DNA of 64,000 bases from Zymoseptoria tritici IPO323 (taxonomy: Eukaryota; Ascomycota; Dothideomycetes; Mycosphaerellales; Mycosphaerellaceae). Location of the stretch: positions 1,178,001 to 1,242,000 of the forward strand of contig NC_018218.1 of the NCBI RefSeq assembly GCF_000219625.1. Direction: 5' to 3'. Positions 45,400 to 57,207 of this stretch are shown here, piece after piece; position 1 is the stretch's first letter; each line of letters starts with the position of its first letter. The notes below the pieces were generated by a model. That model ran no database searches. It saw only the letters and a program-made list of their open reading frames with translations, and had not been told where the DNA came from. Position numbers and translations under genes: made by a program.

Positions 45400-46230
45400 C
45401 TATATAAAGGAAAGGAGGTAACTATATACCTCTATAAAAGTATCTAAGAAACTATAAAAAAAACACCTAGCTAAAGGAAAACTTTTTTATAAAAACCTAA
45501 AAGTATTAGAGTATATCCTAAAACCTGCAGCCTGCCCCCCTAAAACTACTATTAAAAGACTAAGCTAATTCCCCTAGAATCTTAACTTAAAGCCTAGGAG
45601 AATATTAGTTTTTATTAAGGAAGAAGGGATTTTAAGAAGAATATATATAGGATGCTATACTACTAACTACTACTTTATCTCTGCCTTATTAGAGCTTAAT
45701 ATTTAGCTAAGAGGAGTCTAGTTATAGTATAATACAAATCCTTAAGGATTAGGAGTTATTAGACTAAGATAGTTTTTTACTAAGAAGGCCTACTTCCTTA
45801 GGTTATATAGCTCCTTTATTACTATATTAATAAGGTCTATAATAAGGAGATCCTTATTAAGCTTAGCTATAAACCTATTAAAGCAAGCTATAAAAGAAAA
45901 GGGACCCTAAGCCCTAATATTTACTTTATTATAGTATCTATTTATCTCTCCTTTAATAAGTTAATATATAATCTAATATACTATAGAATTATCTTTATAG
46001 ATCTATAAGAAATCTCTACTACTAATAGCTCTTGCTTTATTAATAACTTACTAGAAGGTTTTCTTAGGGATAAAGAAAGCTACTCTTCTTCTAGAAGCTA
46101 TAGCTAGTAATATAGATTATATTATTAATAGCTATAAGGGATAGATAATAGATTAGCTAATAAATTAGCTAAATAGATAAGAGATATAGATTATAAAGTA
46201 GAGGAATAAAAAAGCTAAAAGAAGATGCTT
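45400..46230 (-). pseudogene. Antisense coding-like region inside the Copia element
   Basis: Between RNase H and the 3' LTR there are some 1.2 kb not needed for a Copia element. The minus strand reads as a continuous hydrophobic/charged protein from about 46230 to about 45400, broken only by TAG/TAA that fit mutated Gln/Trp codons; a sample is IKGEINRYYNKVNIRA. The same interval on the plus strand is much more broken. I do not recognise a family. It could be a captured gene or a structural antisense ORF. Confidence 0.4.
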
Positions 46231-46329
46231 TTTAACAAGCTAAAGCCGAGTATTAGCTACGTAGTAGGTAAATACCTACTATATTTAGGTAATAGACAGC
46301 TCGTAATAATACAGCTGCTAATAGGGGAG

Positions 46330-46500
46330 TGTTATAGATTATTAGACTAACTATTAGTAAAGTGCACGTAACTAGTGCTAAGGCATTCCTATATATAGAT
46401 AGCTAAAGTAAGAATCTTATACTTAAGATTCTCTCTGCATAATAATATATACCTGCTAATTAGAGGTCTTCTTCTACTTAGCTTAAGTCCAATCACAACA
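46330..46500 (+). repeat. 3' LTR of the Copia element
   Basis: 171 bp. Here too the outer end is better preserved (GTCCAATCACAACA) than the corresponding inner end of the 5' copy. Confidence 0.95.
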
Positions 46501-46654
46501 TAGGAGGCCACTAAAACTACAGAAGTCAGGACCTCTTTCTGCCGCCATCACTGATTCCAGTGAAGTACGCCATCGACATGCTCACGGCCGTGCAAGCAAC
46601 GCTTGCTTTTTTCAGCACGAACACAGCGCGGTCGTGCTCGCTGAGGAGCGGACG

Positions 46655-47234
46655 TCAACATATCGGGCAAGCTTTTTGGATCTTGTGGCCCATGAGTACA
46701 AGGCATTCTTTACAGCCGTGATGGCCGCAAGGGAGTTGTCCAACGTTGGCCTTGTCCGTCAAGCAGATCTGGCATAGACATTCCTCTTCGGCGCCCTCGG
46801 TGTCCATGACTGCTCCCGTCACTCCGGTGGGAATGAACACCAGAGTTCGCATGAAGTCAGCATGAGTGAAGAGATTCATGCCGTCGAATGTGCCTGGCAG
46901 AAGAGTCCAGATCGCGTAAACCACGGAGAGCTCCATCGACAGGACGGGATGGTTGCTACGAGCCAGTTCCGAGCAAGAAACGGTGATGAACGAGATCTGT
47001 GAATCGAGCATCATACGATCTGTGATGCCATTGAACCAGCAGGCTGAAGAGGACTACAATCGAGAGCGCGGCCATGTAGTTGACATAGTTGTCGAGAGTT
47101 GGCGGTCGGGACACGCATCTGTTTGCGCACTCCAGCAGTGCTCGCGTAGCCTCCGTGATCTCCTCGTCCATCGAATGACCTTTTGGGAGACGGAACGAAG
47201 GCTTTGCCATTGCCCGAGCTCGGGATCTTATCAT
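46655..47234 (-). CDS. Small RING-finger protein (172 aa), tentative
   Basis: Exons 47234-47058 and 46996-46655, joined across a 61-bp GT-AG intron in phase. The C-terminus is a C3HC4 RING: CQIC, then LPCGHHGCKEC, then CPIC, whose last Cys is the last residue before TGA. A hydrophobic stretch lies just before it (LVFIPTGVTGAV) and another spans the splice site, so membrane association is possible. RING proteins act as E3 ubiquitin ligases. Odd points: the protein stops immediately at the final zinc ligand, and it lies 150 bp from the Copia element. It could be the intact small gene modelled here or the remnant of a longer one. More exons upstream (to about 47551) cannot be excluded. Confidence 0.5.
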
Positions 47235-47845
47235 CGTGCTTTACACGCATGGAGATACGAACTTACAATGAAGCCGAAGGTCAAAATGTTTACGCCGAGT
47301 GCGGAGCAAATGCCTGCTGTGGACCGCCTTGCTTGATGCATCATGCTGTGACACCTGGGTCTGCCGGCCTGTGAGACCCAGTAACGGGTCCTCGCAACCT
47401 TTTCTCTTGTCATCATGATCATCTCCGGCAAGTCAAACAAATCTCTCCATCGATCAGGTATGCAAGCGTGCGTAGTGCTTACTTCAGGTTCCAGGCAACA
47501 ACAAAAAGCAAATGCACCTGTGTCATTGAACAGCAGGTCATGGAAACCCATGGCATTATCTATATCGTTGCCTGTTCAGCTTATAGCTTTTACTGCCGGT
47601 TGAAAGAGCAACATGCGTAGATCAAGATTGTATAAATGTCTAGAGGCTTGTCGTCACAATCCTTTGAAAGCATTTGAACCATCACCATACAGAGACCATT
47701 GGCGCACGCAACCAATCGATCAACCAAGCATACCAACCGCAAACTACTACATCAGTCAGCCATTCGGGTGAAACCCTCCGTCGATCGATCAATCGACCTA
47801 CCATTCGAGCCAACCGTCAAACGACATATCTCTCAAGACTCAAAA
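47235..47845. other. Intergenic upstream of the RING gene and the small Pro/Asn-rich ORF
   Basis: A minus-strand frame at 47231-47551 has a hydrophobic segment and a plausible 5' splice site near 47267, so it could contain an upstream exon of the RING gene, but no acceptor in phase was found. The last 200 bp are CAAC/ATCA-rich like fungal leaders. Confidence 0.35.
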
Positions 47846-48103
47846 ATGTCCAACAACCAACACCCATCTTTGATCCCGTCAAAGCCTCCATCGACCACCA
47901 ACACCTCTCAGCCACCAAACAACCAGCAGACGCACAACGACGCCAGCAGAAAAAACTCCGCATTCACATGTTGCACATCCACAGCCCAGCAAGACAACCC
48001 TCCGCCGCCTTACATCCACCGACTACCAACCTATCTCGAAATCCTGAGCCAACGCTCGGCACACAATTCGAGTCGCGGCAACCAGGAGGGCAAAGGGAGC
48101 TGA
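47846..48103 (+). CDS. Small Pro/Asn/Ser-rich ORF (85 aa), tentative
   Basis: Starts with ATG in a good context (CAAAAATGTC) after a long C/A-rich leader, as is usual for highly expressed fungal genes. The product is polar and disordered, with PPPPYIHRLPTYLEILSQR near residue 55, the only part that looks constrained. No domain is recognised. A competing frame also stays open over the same bases, so chance cannot be ruled out. Confidence 0.35.
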   Translation: MSNNQHPSLIPSKPPSTTNTSQPPNNQQTHNDASRKNSAFTCCTSTAQQDNPPPPYIHRLPTYLEILSQRSAHNSSRGNQEGKGS

Positions 48104-48649
48104 GAAAGATCCGAGTCTAGCACCTTGATCCAAAGCGAATGGTCCGAAAAGAAGGAAAGGGCAGCAGGACCAATTAATTGTACATGGCACAAATCGACGT
48201 ATAAATGGCGTAGCTACATAACATCAGTTGTCAGCGAATGGCACCATGATGGACCATGTGCAAATATTCATCCTCCGTATGAATGATAGCGGTCGTGGGT
48301 ATCGACATCTCTCTCTCTCTCTTGCAACATGCAGCCGTGGTCGTCCCGCCCACCTTCCATTCCCCTGGTGTTGGTTAAGTACAAAAGAGATATATCCTTA
48401 GGTATGTCGTTGGTCGTGATGTTGTCTCCTCCGGCGTCCCCTCTCCCCGTATGCTTCCTTGTCATGCGATGCCATGCCATGCCATTTCCGGTCCAGCAAA
48501 TCTAAGCGTCAAAGCACTCCAACACCAATTTTCGAAGCTCTAAAATAGTCAGAATCTCAAGATGTGGCCAATCGAACCTGCTCAATGCTCGCAGTTCTCG
48601 AATTAGTCTCTAAAAAAGTTGTGTCCAGTATATGATGTAGTGCGTATAT
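48104..48649. other. Convergent intergenic region
   Basis: 546 bp. A CT-microsatellite of ten or so bases lies near 48311-48322 and CATGCCATGCCAT near 48470. Nothing else is seen. Confidence 0.4.
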
Positions 48650-51600
48650 TCAAGGCGTCGTCAACGCCGCAAAAGACTCCCGCTCGGCCTGGGTCAAACC
48701 ATCAGTGTCGGAGTCGTTCATCGAAGTAGCAATGCTGGACAATGGCGGGATCGAGAGACTGTCAACCGGAGTCGCCAAGTCATCATTCTCAGCACCTGCA
48801 ACTGCTGCAGGATTTCTCAGTCCATCGATTCCTAGTCCAGCGTCGTTGATGCTGTCGTCCTCAGCGTCGCCATCAAGCTCCTTCAATGCCGGAGGACGCT
48901 CGCGCCTAGCGCGCGCCTTGGCAAGACTAATTGTCTTCTGATTGTAGGTCGTGGTAACGACATTGGTGTCATCTCGATCGATCGTGGCCTTCATCAGAGC
49001 TGCCATCCAGAGTCGGCCTTCCTGGCGGGAGTTGACTGCGAAGTAGTGCACCGTTGGCTTGGTGAAATTGACACCCTTCGCGAGTCCAGCCTTGGGAGGC
49101 ACAAGTTTGAAAATGAAGAGACCTTCGTTACCCTCCTCACCTTGCTTGGCAGGATGGTTCCGGAGATCTTGCTCTGCAATGGTCGGCGTGCTGCCAGATA
49201 ATGGACTACCAGTATTTCCAGCCGCGCCCGTGACAGTGGCGTGGAGTCCAGTCAGAGCTTCGTTGTGTGCAGGAAGGACTCTGTGAAAGGAAATGTCGAT
49301 CAAGCCCTTCTCCTCGGTATCATCGTCGGAGTAGTAGTATGACAGCCGGCGACCGCGGAGGATGAAAAGGCGCGGCTTCCACGTAGACATGAGCGATCCG
49401 CTCTTCTTCTTCATCCAGCCAGAATAATCGCACGTGGTCATTTGCTCTGCAGGGGGCTTCTTTTCTAGGCCTCGGGTGTATGCAGACGTCAGTTTCTTCG
49501 TTCTAGCACGGGGCCTCTTTGTGCTTGGCGGCGGTGGCATGAGATTGTTGGCGGACCCAGCAGAGGTACGAGATGTGTGGTCTGACTTGCTGTAATCCAC
49601 GCTCTGGTATTCAGTACTAGGTGATGAGGAGCCAGTGCGAGTGGGTGAAGTGACGGGTTTGCTACTCTTCTCCTCCTTCGTCACCGCATCACTGATCGAT
49701 CTGAATCCAGGGATCTTAGCTCTAGCCGCGGAGAACATGCTCATGTTGAGTCCGGATGGACTGGGGCCGGCTTTGTCGCTCGATGCATCGCTTCCAGTTT
49801 CCAATATCCTGCCGGGACTGGTTGTCATGGCGTTCGGAGAAAATCGTGGACCAGGTTCGAGTTTGGTGACTATTGGACTGATCATCGGTTGGGCGTTGGT
49901 CCTGGGCTTGTCCAGGTTGGATTCGTTTAGAGCAATTGATGGCGAGCCACGGTAACCACCAAAGCTCATCTCCATGACCCTTTTGAAGCCTTCTTTGGCA
50001 CTCAAGGGGGTCCCGCCTGGAGTAGTCGGTTCTGAGGCCCCACTTGCCCTGCTGAAATGGGACGAGGTCCCGCTGAGCTTCCTAATGTGCTTGAATGGCC
50101 CGTCGCTGCCATCGTTCGACAGGACAGGGGTGATGGACGCAGAATGCCGTTTCGTCAACACGTTCCTACGGTGTCGCGAATCCGTTTCGTTCGATGAGAA
50201 ATAGCCACGATCTACGTTTTCGGGTGATCCTGGAGCAAGAGAACTGCTCAACTCCTTCGGCGCCTCGAACTCGGTACTGATGGAGTGAAGATGTCGACCA
50301 TTCTTGTATCCTGGCTGTCCAGGTAGCCATGCCTTTTCCAAAGAGGGCTGTTTCCGGTGAGATGTCCGGGTCGCGCCATCAGAGGTGGTGGAGTCGATGC
50401 TTGAATGACGGCGCGAATGTTGTAAATTACGGACACCCTGTGCAGATGGCCGATACGTGTTCTCTGCGCGCGCCATGGAGGTCATGCTTTGCAGAGGGGA
50501 GATGGTGTCCTCTTGTGCCTTTGCAATCGGCGCTCCAGAATACGACGTCGATGCTTGCACAAATGCTCCGCTTCTGCTCGATTCTCTGCTATGCCCTGGG
50601 GGCACCCATGCTCGTGGACTGCTGGTCGTGCCCAACGTCGATGTCCGTTTTCGACCCATATCGGCACCGCCAGCAGTGGGCAACTCGTCCGGATCGAAGC
50701 CGGCGGAATACTCGGACACACTCCTCGTTGCGATCAAGTTGTGGCTCTGTCTGACCTCGTCCTGCAGTGCTTTGACCTTGTGCCAGGTTTTGAGTCGACG
50801 TCCAACGGAGCCAAGCTCGAATTCTTTGATGAACAAGCTGTTTTGATCCATGGCCAGCAGTACCTCCCCACTGATCTCCTGTTCTTGAAACACATCGCAG
50901 TGCGGCTTTTCCACTCCATGGTCCTCCAGATATTCGGCCACTCGCTTCGGCGTCCAGCCCATCACCTCCTCTTCGGTATATGTTTGATGCTCCTCCTCGT
51001 CCGTCTCGTGGCCTGCAATAAATGATTGGCGCAGTGCTTGCTTATTCGAGTAGTGACTGTTGCGCGGCGCATGCATATCTGTGATGTGCTCATCGATGAC
51101 TGAAAGTGTCTCGCTCATAACCGGCGAGTCGGTCGCAATGGTGAAGTTCCGGTTGCCTGCAACGGCGGGCGAAGGTAGCGATGAACGCAGTGCTGTTTGT
51201 GACGGGGTGGAGGAGGCACTGGTGGTGTTGGCAGTGGGTGGCATAGAGTACGTGTTCGTCGAAGATGGGCCCCATGATGGTGTAGACCCGACGACAGTGA
51301 CTTGCGCCGCTCTTCGCGGACCACCATCGGATTGAATCCTGGTCGCGTTCGTACTGCTAGCGAGTGTGCCTCTGGGCGCGGGTGTGGTGTATACTGTGCA
51401 TTGTCAGTATTCTGCCACATGCCTGCGGTCGTCGCACGCGCAATACCTTCGGGGAAAAGGCCTGTCAGGCCGTTGTTTAGGTGCTTTCCAAGAAACCTGT
51501 TCACGGTCAGTGGATATACTGTGGTGTGTGTTTAGACAAGACACATGCCAGCCATCACCAAAGTCGTCATCTCTATATTGTTTGTTAGAGCAAATTCTAT

Positions 51601-51759
51601 CATGTGTGCCTTCAAGGTAGCTTCGCACCTCTCAATCAGCTCGATGCGATCGCCTTTGGCAAGACTCAGCTCATCCGGGCTGCGCGCAATGAAGTCGTGG
51701 ACAACCAAGAGGATAGATCCAGCCAGAGCCGAGCTCGCGCCAGTCCTGGCAGGGGCCAT
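48650..51759 (-). CDS. SH3-SAM-PH polarity protein, Boi/Pob1-like (985 aa)
   Basis: Exons 51759-51629, 51572-51549 (24 bases), 51496-51438 and 51393-48650. The first three exons and the next few residues make an SH3 domain (residues about 15-76): LLVVHDFIARSPDELSLAKG, then DGW, then LGKHLNNGLTGLFPE. A SAM domain lies at about 214-275 (GWTPKRVAEYLEDHGV), a long Ser-rich linker follows, and a PH domain lies at about 729-873 (GWMKKKSGSLMSTWKPRLF, ending RLWMAALMKA). SH3-SAM-PH is the plan of yeast Boi1/Boi2 and fission yeast Pob1, which bind formins/Cdc42 and exocyst at sites of polarised growth. The second intron appears to use GC at its 5' end. Gene tips and domains make this firm, exon edges less so. 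Confidence 0.88.
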
Positions 51760-52999
51760 GCTGTATCCTGACTCCCTCTACGGTCTTCTCCTTCGTGACC
51801 GCTCAATGCCGATGCGGTCCAGAGCCGATGGCGATGCGGACAAAAGTTGGTGGTCCTCTCATGCGTGACCTGCAGCAGCGAACATCGGGCGCATCGAGGC
51901 CGTTTGTGGTACCTTGGTGATGGATGGCGTGCCGATGACAAGCGCGTCATGCGACAATTAGCCTCGCCGACGGAGCAGTGGTGGTGGTGGTGGTGGTTGT
52001 GGTGAGGTGGTGGTTACTGTAGACACTAAGGTAGGTAGTTCTACAGTAGACAGCAAGGCCAAGGACGGCGCGTTCACGCCTGGGTCCGTCGATCCCGACT
52101 TGCCCGAGAGCCGCGCAAGTCAACTTTTAGAACTAGCACACTTCCAGGTTCACAGTCACGATTGACGATGAGCGAGGGGAACCTTGGATGCATACCTTAC
52201 CACTGTTACGAGGGTGATCCTGTAGTTCTATTGGAAAATTTCACTGCCACCCTCAGAGGTCCCCTATACTTTCGCCGCAACCCAAATGTCGCAATTGCCC
52301 ATACCATACACCACGCTGTCCTGAGTGAGTCGACTGTCTCCTGCCCTACGAATATCCTGCTAGTACACGCGAGTATCCACGAGTCACGAATTGATCAGAC
52401 TGCCCTGATATCAATCCTCTTCAATCAACCTCCACAGGAATGTCTTTCACAGTGTGCCGCCAACAGGCATCATTGCGACTGCTCATTATCGTCGATATCA
52501 TAGCGTCACTGAGGCTTGAGCGCTGACAGCAGGGAGTCATGCTTGTGCGGCCACCTTTTACCATTGCTCATCATCGCCCCCGTCCATCTGTCTTCCTACC
52601 ATCTACGCCTGCCTGCGGTAAGCAAAGCCGTCAACCACGAGCGAAAGTATCGTCCGCATCCGATGGAGTTATTTGACGCCGAGTCTGAGATGAATTGCTG
52701 TGATTGTGGCTGTGACTTGGTAGTGAAGTAAGGTACTTCTTTGAACGATGCAGGGAAGTAGGAGTAGACTTTGAATGTGACAGGGCGTTTCCCTACCTTC
52801 ACGCTCCCGAAGTTTTGGCGATTGCGCGGACTTGGGCACAATTACGAGCATGGAAACGAGGGAGTATATAAGATGTTGAAGATGCTGGAAGCGCGGGACA
52901 GGCTGTCCTGTCGTCGTCGTTGTTGCTGCCTCCTCTCTTACCATTAAACTCAAGGCTCTAAACTTTCTCGCGTCCACCTGCAAGGACGGGGAGCCTGTC
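51760..52999. other. Divergent promoter region between the Boi-like and SP-RING genes
   Basis: 1.2 kb. Contains a GGT/GTG-rich purine-pyrimidine run (about 51978-52015, mostly TGG repeats) and AGGTAGGTA near 52030. A 113-codon plus-strand frame at 52162-52503 looks like chance. Probably shared regulatory DNA for both genes, with a long leader for the plus-strand gene. Confidence 0.4.
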
Positions 53000-55900
53000 A
53001 TGCAGAACCACACCTCCGCCGACTCAACTACTAAGCGTCGAAAACTGGCTCCCACCAAGAAGCCTGACCCCATAGCGACGGCAAACTCCTACCTGTCCTA
53101 TCTTAATTCGCGATTAAACAGATGGACGAACGCGTCGCCTGCCTGTCCTCCTGCGACCACCGCGACCACGACTGCACCAGAAGGTGCTTCCCCGTCCCCA
53201 GCAAGGTCGGCGCAGAGCGGAGGCCAACAAACGACGGAATCGGAAGAAGCCACCTCCGCTCCTATCCCGCCAAGTGCGCCTTCCCCTTGCGATAGAGCCG
53301 AAAGTGAACCAGTGAAGCAAGAGCAAGAGGAACCGCCGATTAATGAATCTCCTCGTCCTCCTGCGAGCACAGGCGCATCGGACATTGCCTTGACAAGACC
53401 GTCGAAGTCGCCCGCGCAAAACGCACCGGCACCTGCACCTGCGCCTGCACCAGCACCAGCACCAGCACCAGCACCTGCGTCACCCGCTCACGGCGGTTCC
53501 GCCTCTGCTCCTGCCCCAACAGCTGTACCTTCCCCACGACACGCAAGCAATACGGCAGGACAGCAAAAACAAAAGGAGAAAGAGATACCCACACCAACAA
53601 CAGATGATATGCACACATCGCCCGTCGAGCTCCATGAGGCGACGTCTTTCTCAAACGTTGGCTCGGGAATGCCAGCGCCCTATGCGATCGCTCGGAAATC
53701 CATGGACTCTGCGGCAACCGCTCGAACACTACCATCGCCAGCACCCAGCGATGAGAACAACTCGCCGACATTCGGTCACGGAACCATCCCTGGGCGAAGG
53801 AGGCCATTAACTATTCGACCTCCAACGCAAGGCTCTGCGCCGACTACAATACTCAGATCGCAACCGTCTGCGGCGGCTATCCAGCAAAATCAGACGCCCC
53901 AGAACGGTTCATCCGCGCCCATACAGCAGCAATGGGCCACGGCGACGTCTCAGGTAAGTTCTGCGTGATGACACTTGGCTGAAAATTCACCTAACCCATC
54001 GAAGCCCCCTCAACGTTCAGCTCTCCCTCGCCCGGCAAACATACACATCCTCCCGTCCTCGCCATCGACACAACCACCGCATTCGCCATCCCTTGCCAGA
54101 ACTGGCCAACCGCAAGCGACCATGGTCTATACGGCCTCACGACTTCCCGTGCCGACGCTTTTGGCCCAACTGGATGCGCAACGAGAACGACTGAGTCGCG
54201 ACGGTTCCTTACAGGGCACAGACAGTGGTCGACTGACACTGCTTCGCGATGCTGTGGTCAGACATGACTGGTTTTATCAAATGCTCAGCCAAGTGTTTTG
54301 CTTGCATAGCATGCTTCCTGATATGCTGCCTCATGTGTTGCACCAGGTTCCTCCTCAGTCCTACAGCATCATTGGCGCTCTGCTATGCGCGAATGACAAG
54401 GTCAATCCGAGTCTGCTCAAGTTTTTCTCCGCCTTTCCGGAGCCGATCATGACCATTTACTCTGACACGTCGAATGCTCGCGAAGTCTACGAAACACGTC
54501 TTCGATCAATTGCGGTCTTCCTGCAGAAGCTGCCGGTGCATTGGGACAATCTAGTTGCTCAATGCAAGACGATGCTGGCACCTCCTTTGGTTCAGGATCT
54601 GGTAGGTATCTTGAACATGCAAAGTGAAGTCTTGCAGACGACATCTTTCAGAGCCATTACGCGCATGTTCTGGGGAATCGAGGTATGTCGCGATCGTTTA
54701 GATGAGCGCTCTATGGCTATCACATGCTGATTCGAACAGGACAATGCTGGCATGAAAGTGATTGAGGAAGTGCATATGATTGATCAGCAGAATTACTACC
54801 GCCACGGCTTCCGACGAAATCAGCAGGAGAAAAATCACGCATATCGAATGCTGACATTCGTCTACCAGCAATGGCAGATATACCGGCAGACGTATGGTCC
54901 AGGCGATCATCTCAACAATTTCAGCATGCCAATTCAGGTGCGAGAGTGTTTTGGTAAATGTCCACGCTCGTGCGCGCCTGCCGGTTCGCAAAGTCCCGCG
55001 CAGCCGCACCCCCCGCACGCACAAGAGACACAACAGCCAAATCGAAATCGACAGGTTGCACATCAGGCGCCAGCTGAAGTACAACATCTTGCACAACGTT
55101 CACCGTCACTTCAATCACAGTCTCAACCACAGTCTCGAACACAAACATCACCCCAACCGCAACCCCGACGGCAGCAACAAGCTCTTCAAGATCAGCGAGG
55201 TCAGCCAGTCACATCAGACATGGCTCGCATCGCCCAGTTCAACCATTCAGCCCGGAGTGGCATCGACAGCGCAAGCCTGCCCTTGCCATCTCCAGGTACG
55301 ATGGCGGCACCACGAGGCTCAGTCACACTAGGAGGCAATCCTATCAAACGGCTGTACCCGTTAGCGAACAGTGGCCAGCGGCCGCAGCCTACGCATCCAA
55401 ACTCCAACATTTCCGCCCTTCACCAGGCTCACCTGCGCAGTCCGAAGTTGATCCCACGAGGGGCGAGTAAAGCTGGCAACTCTGATCTCTATCGGCACGT
55501 CGTGGGCTATGGACTCACTCCGACCACAGTTCTGAACTCGACCCCTATACAGACCATGACCTTTGCTATGTCGCCGAGCACCATGGCAAGAGTTGCGAAA
55601 AGCACAAAATCGGCACTGCCAGGTGAGCCACCAATACGCACTGTGGACGAGTCCTCACTCATGTACCGACTTCGCTGTTGTGCCATTCCGCCGAATGGCT
55701 TCAACGATGAAGGTTCGTGGATCGTATCGGACAACTTCTGGCCGGACGGGATGACTTTCTCACTCAATGACACCCAGCTCGAGACTCGACGGAAACTTCA
55801 CCACGGCCGCTACCTGCCCATCGACGTCACAGATGTGGTCCGAGAAGACAAGAACGAACTCCGCATTAGCATCAATCGCAAAGATGGCGCGGTGATCAAG

Positions 55901-56473
55901 GCAAGATATGCAGTCGCCATCGAGGCCGTCGGCGTCATTTCCCACCAGGAGATCAAAACAAGCCTGAAGCATATCTCAGCAGACGACTCACTCAAATCCA
56001 TCAAGAAGTCACTCACCGGCGCAGACGACTCCGACGACGACATCGCAGTCACTTCCAGCGTCACGGTCATCCAGGTCACCGACCCGTACACTCAGACCTC
56101 CCTCGCCGTCACTCCCGTGCGCGGCTCCGCATGTCTACACCGCGACTGTTTCGACCTAGACGTCTTCCTCTCGCAACGCCCTCGTGCGGAACCGGGCGCT
56201 CCCACCGTGGTCGACTGCTGGAAGTGTCCGATATGTCTCGGGGACGTGCGACCTCAATTACTGGTATTGGACGAATTTCTCGTAGAAGTACGGAACGAGC
56301 TGGTGAAGCGCGGATTGAAAGACACAAAAGCCATTCAAGTGCAAGCCGACGGTACGTGGAAGCCGAAACAGGAGGAGAAAACAGGTGTCAAGTCTGCGAG
56401 TCTTGAGAGGGAGCTACAGCAGCAGACGAAGAAGAAAAGCGTGCCGCCGATTGAGATTATCGAGCTGGACTGA
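53000..56473 (+). CDS. SP-RING (MIZ) zinc-finger protein, PIAS/Siz-type SUMO ligase-like (1121 aa)
   Basis: Exons 53000-53953, 54005-54682 and 54740-56473; introns of 51 and 57 bp, both between codons. The N-terminal 320 residues are disordered, with a pure Ala-Pro run near residues 140-157. A helical region at about 350-640 has no recognised match. The SP-RING sits near residue 1007-1055: VTDPYTQTSLAVTPVRG, C-x-H-x2-CFDLDVFL, then CWKCPICLG. This zinc finger recruits Ubc9 in PIAS/Siz proteins. The protein ends with PPIEIIELD, a typical SUMO-interacting motif. No SAP or PINIT domain was recognised, so it is a PIAS-like protein of a fungal type and not a clear Siz1 orthologue. A GT just after NFSMPIQ (about 54938) could start an additional in-phase intron. 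Confidence 0.85.
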
Positions 56474-57207
56474 TTGTTAGCGTGGGAATGTGGCGTTACT
56501 TTTAGGGGGCGTGTGGGATTGCTTTTTCTATTTTCTGTACATGATACCACCTTTGCGAGGGACTTTTCGGTCTGCGATGAATGCCGATGAGAGGCGCGTG
56601 GGCTACGGCGTTCGGATTGCGCGAAGCGCATCGTGTCTAGATTTAGACGGGAATGATGGGGCGGCTGGAGTCGCTGCAATGAACATGAGCAGTTGAGCCG
56701 CTTTGCGCACATTACAACAGACCAGACAAAGTGCTGGTGTAATTCTTGATCGAACCTGAATATCTCGTGACTCTGTTGATTCTGCCTTCTGTGTCTGTGA
56801 CCGTGTGTCCGTAGACAACGTCCTGTGCTCATGAATCGTGACAAAACCCATGCATGCAACTCTTCCTGCAGTCATTCCCTGCTTCCCAACATCCCATAAG
56901 CGCTGTTCACGTCCTAGAATACCTGCTGCGGCATTCCTGCAGCGCTGTTCCGTCTGACTGCTAGTCCTGATGCCTCAACTCGATCAATAACTCCAATGCC
57001 AAAATGCAATGCACACCCAGCTTCGCTCCCCATCTCTTACCAACAACTCGCTGGTCTTTCGCAGATGGCACGAGCCGGGCCTCGGACCGCAGTGTCCAGG
57101 CCTTAACAGTGTTCTACTCTCTCTTCCGTCGACTTGGCTCCAGGCATCAAGTAATCATGTCGCGAATAAAGCATAAGGTCACCTCCTCGTGCCAATCCAC
57201 GGCGGTC
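56474..57207. other. Convergent intergenic region, nothing seen
   Basis: 734 bp between the stops of the SP-RING gene and the histidine kinase. No protein-like frame, RNA gene or repeat stands out. Confidence 0.4.

Larger units (their letters stand above)
40145..46500 (+). mobile_element. Ty1/Copia LTR retrotransposon, heavily RIP-degraded, full length
   Basis: Two 171-bp LTRs (40145-40315 and 46330-46500) start TGTTRTRGATYATYAGACT and end in CAACA (AATA in the 5' copy). TAGGA is duplicated outside (40140-40144 and 46501-46505). GGTTATAAGCCCGGC follows the 5' LTR as likely primer binding site; AATAGGGGAG precedes the 3' LTR as polypurine tract. Integrase precedes reverse transcriptase, the Copia order. 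Base composition is extremely AT-rich, and both CpA and CpG are depleted. Confidence 0.95.

Noticed and set aside
47674..48120. 148-codon frame overlapping the small Pro/Asn-rich ORF
   Set aside because: It has no ATG near its beginning (it opens with TTG) and consists of Gln/Arg/Pro-rich low-complexity sequence; the ATG-started 85-codon frame is the better candidate.
52162..52503. 113-codon plus-strand frame upstream of the SP-RING gene
   Set aside because: No motif, composition of non-coding DNA, and it lies in the promoter region of two divergent genes.
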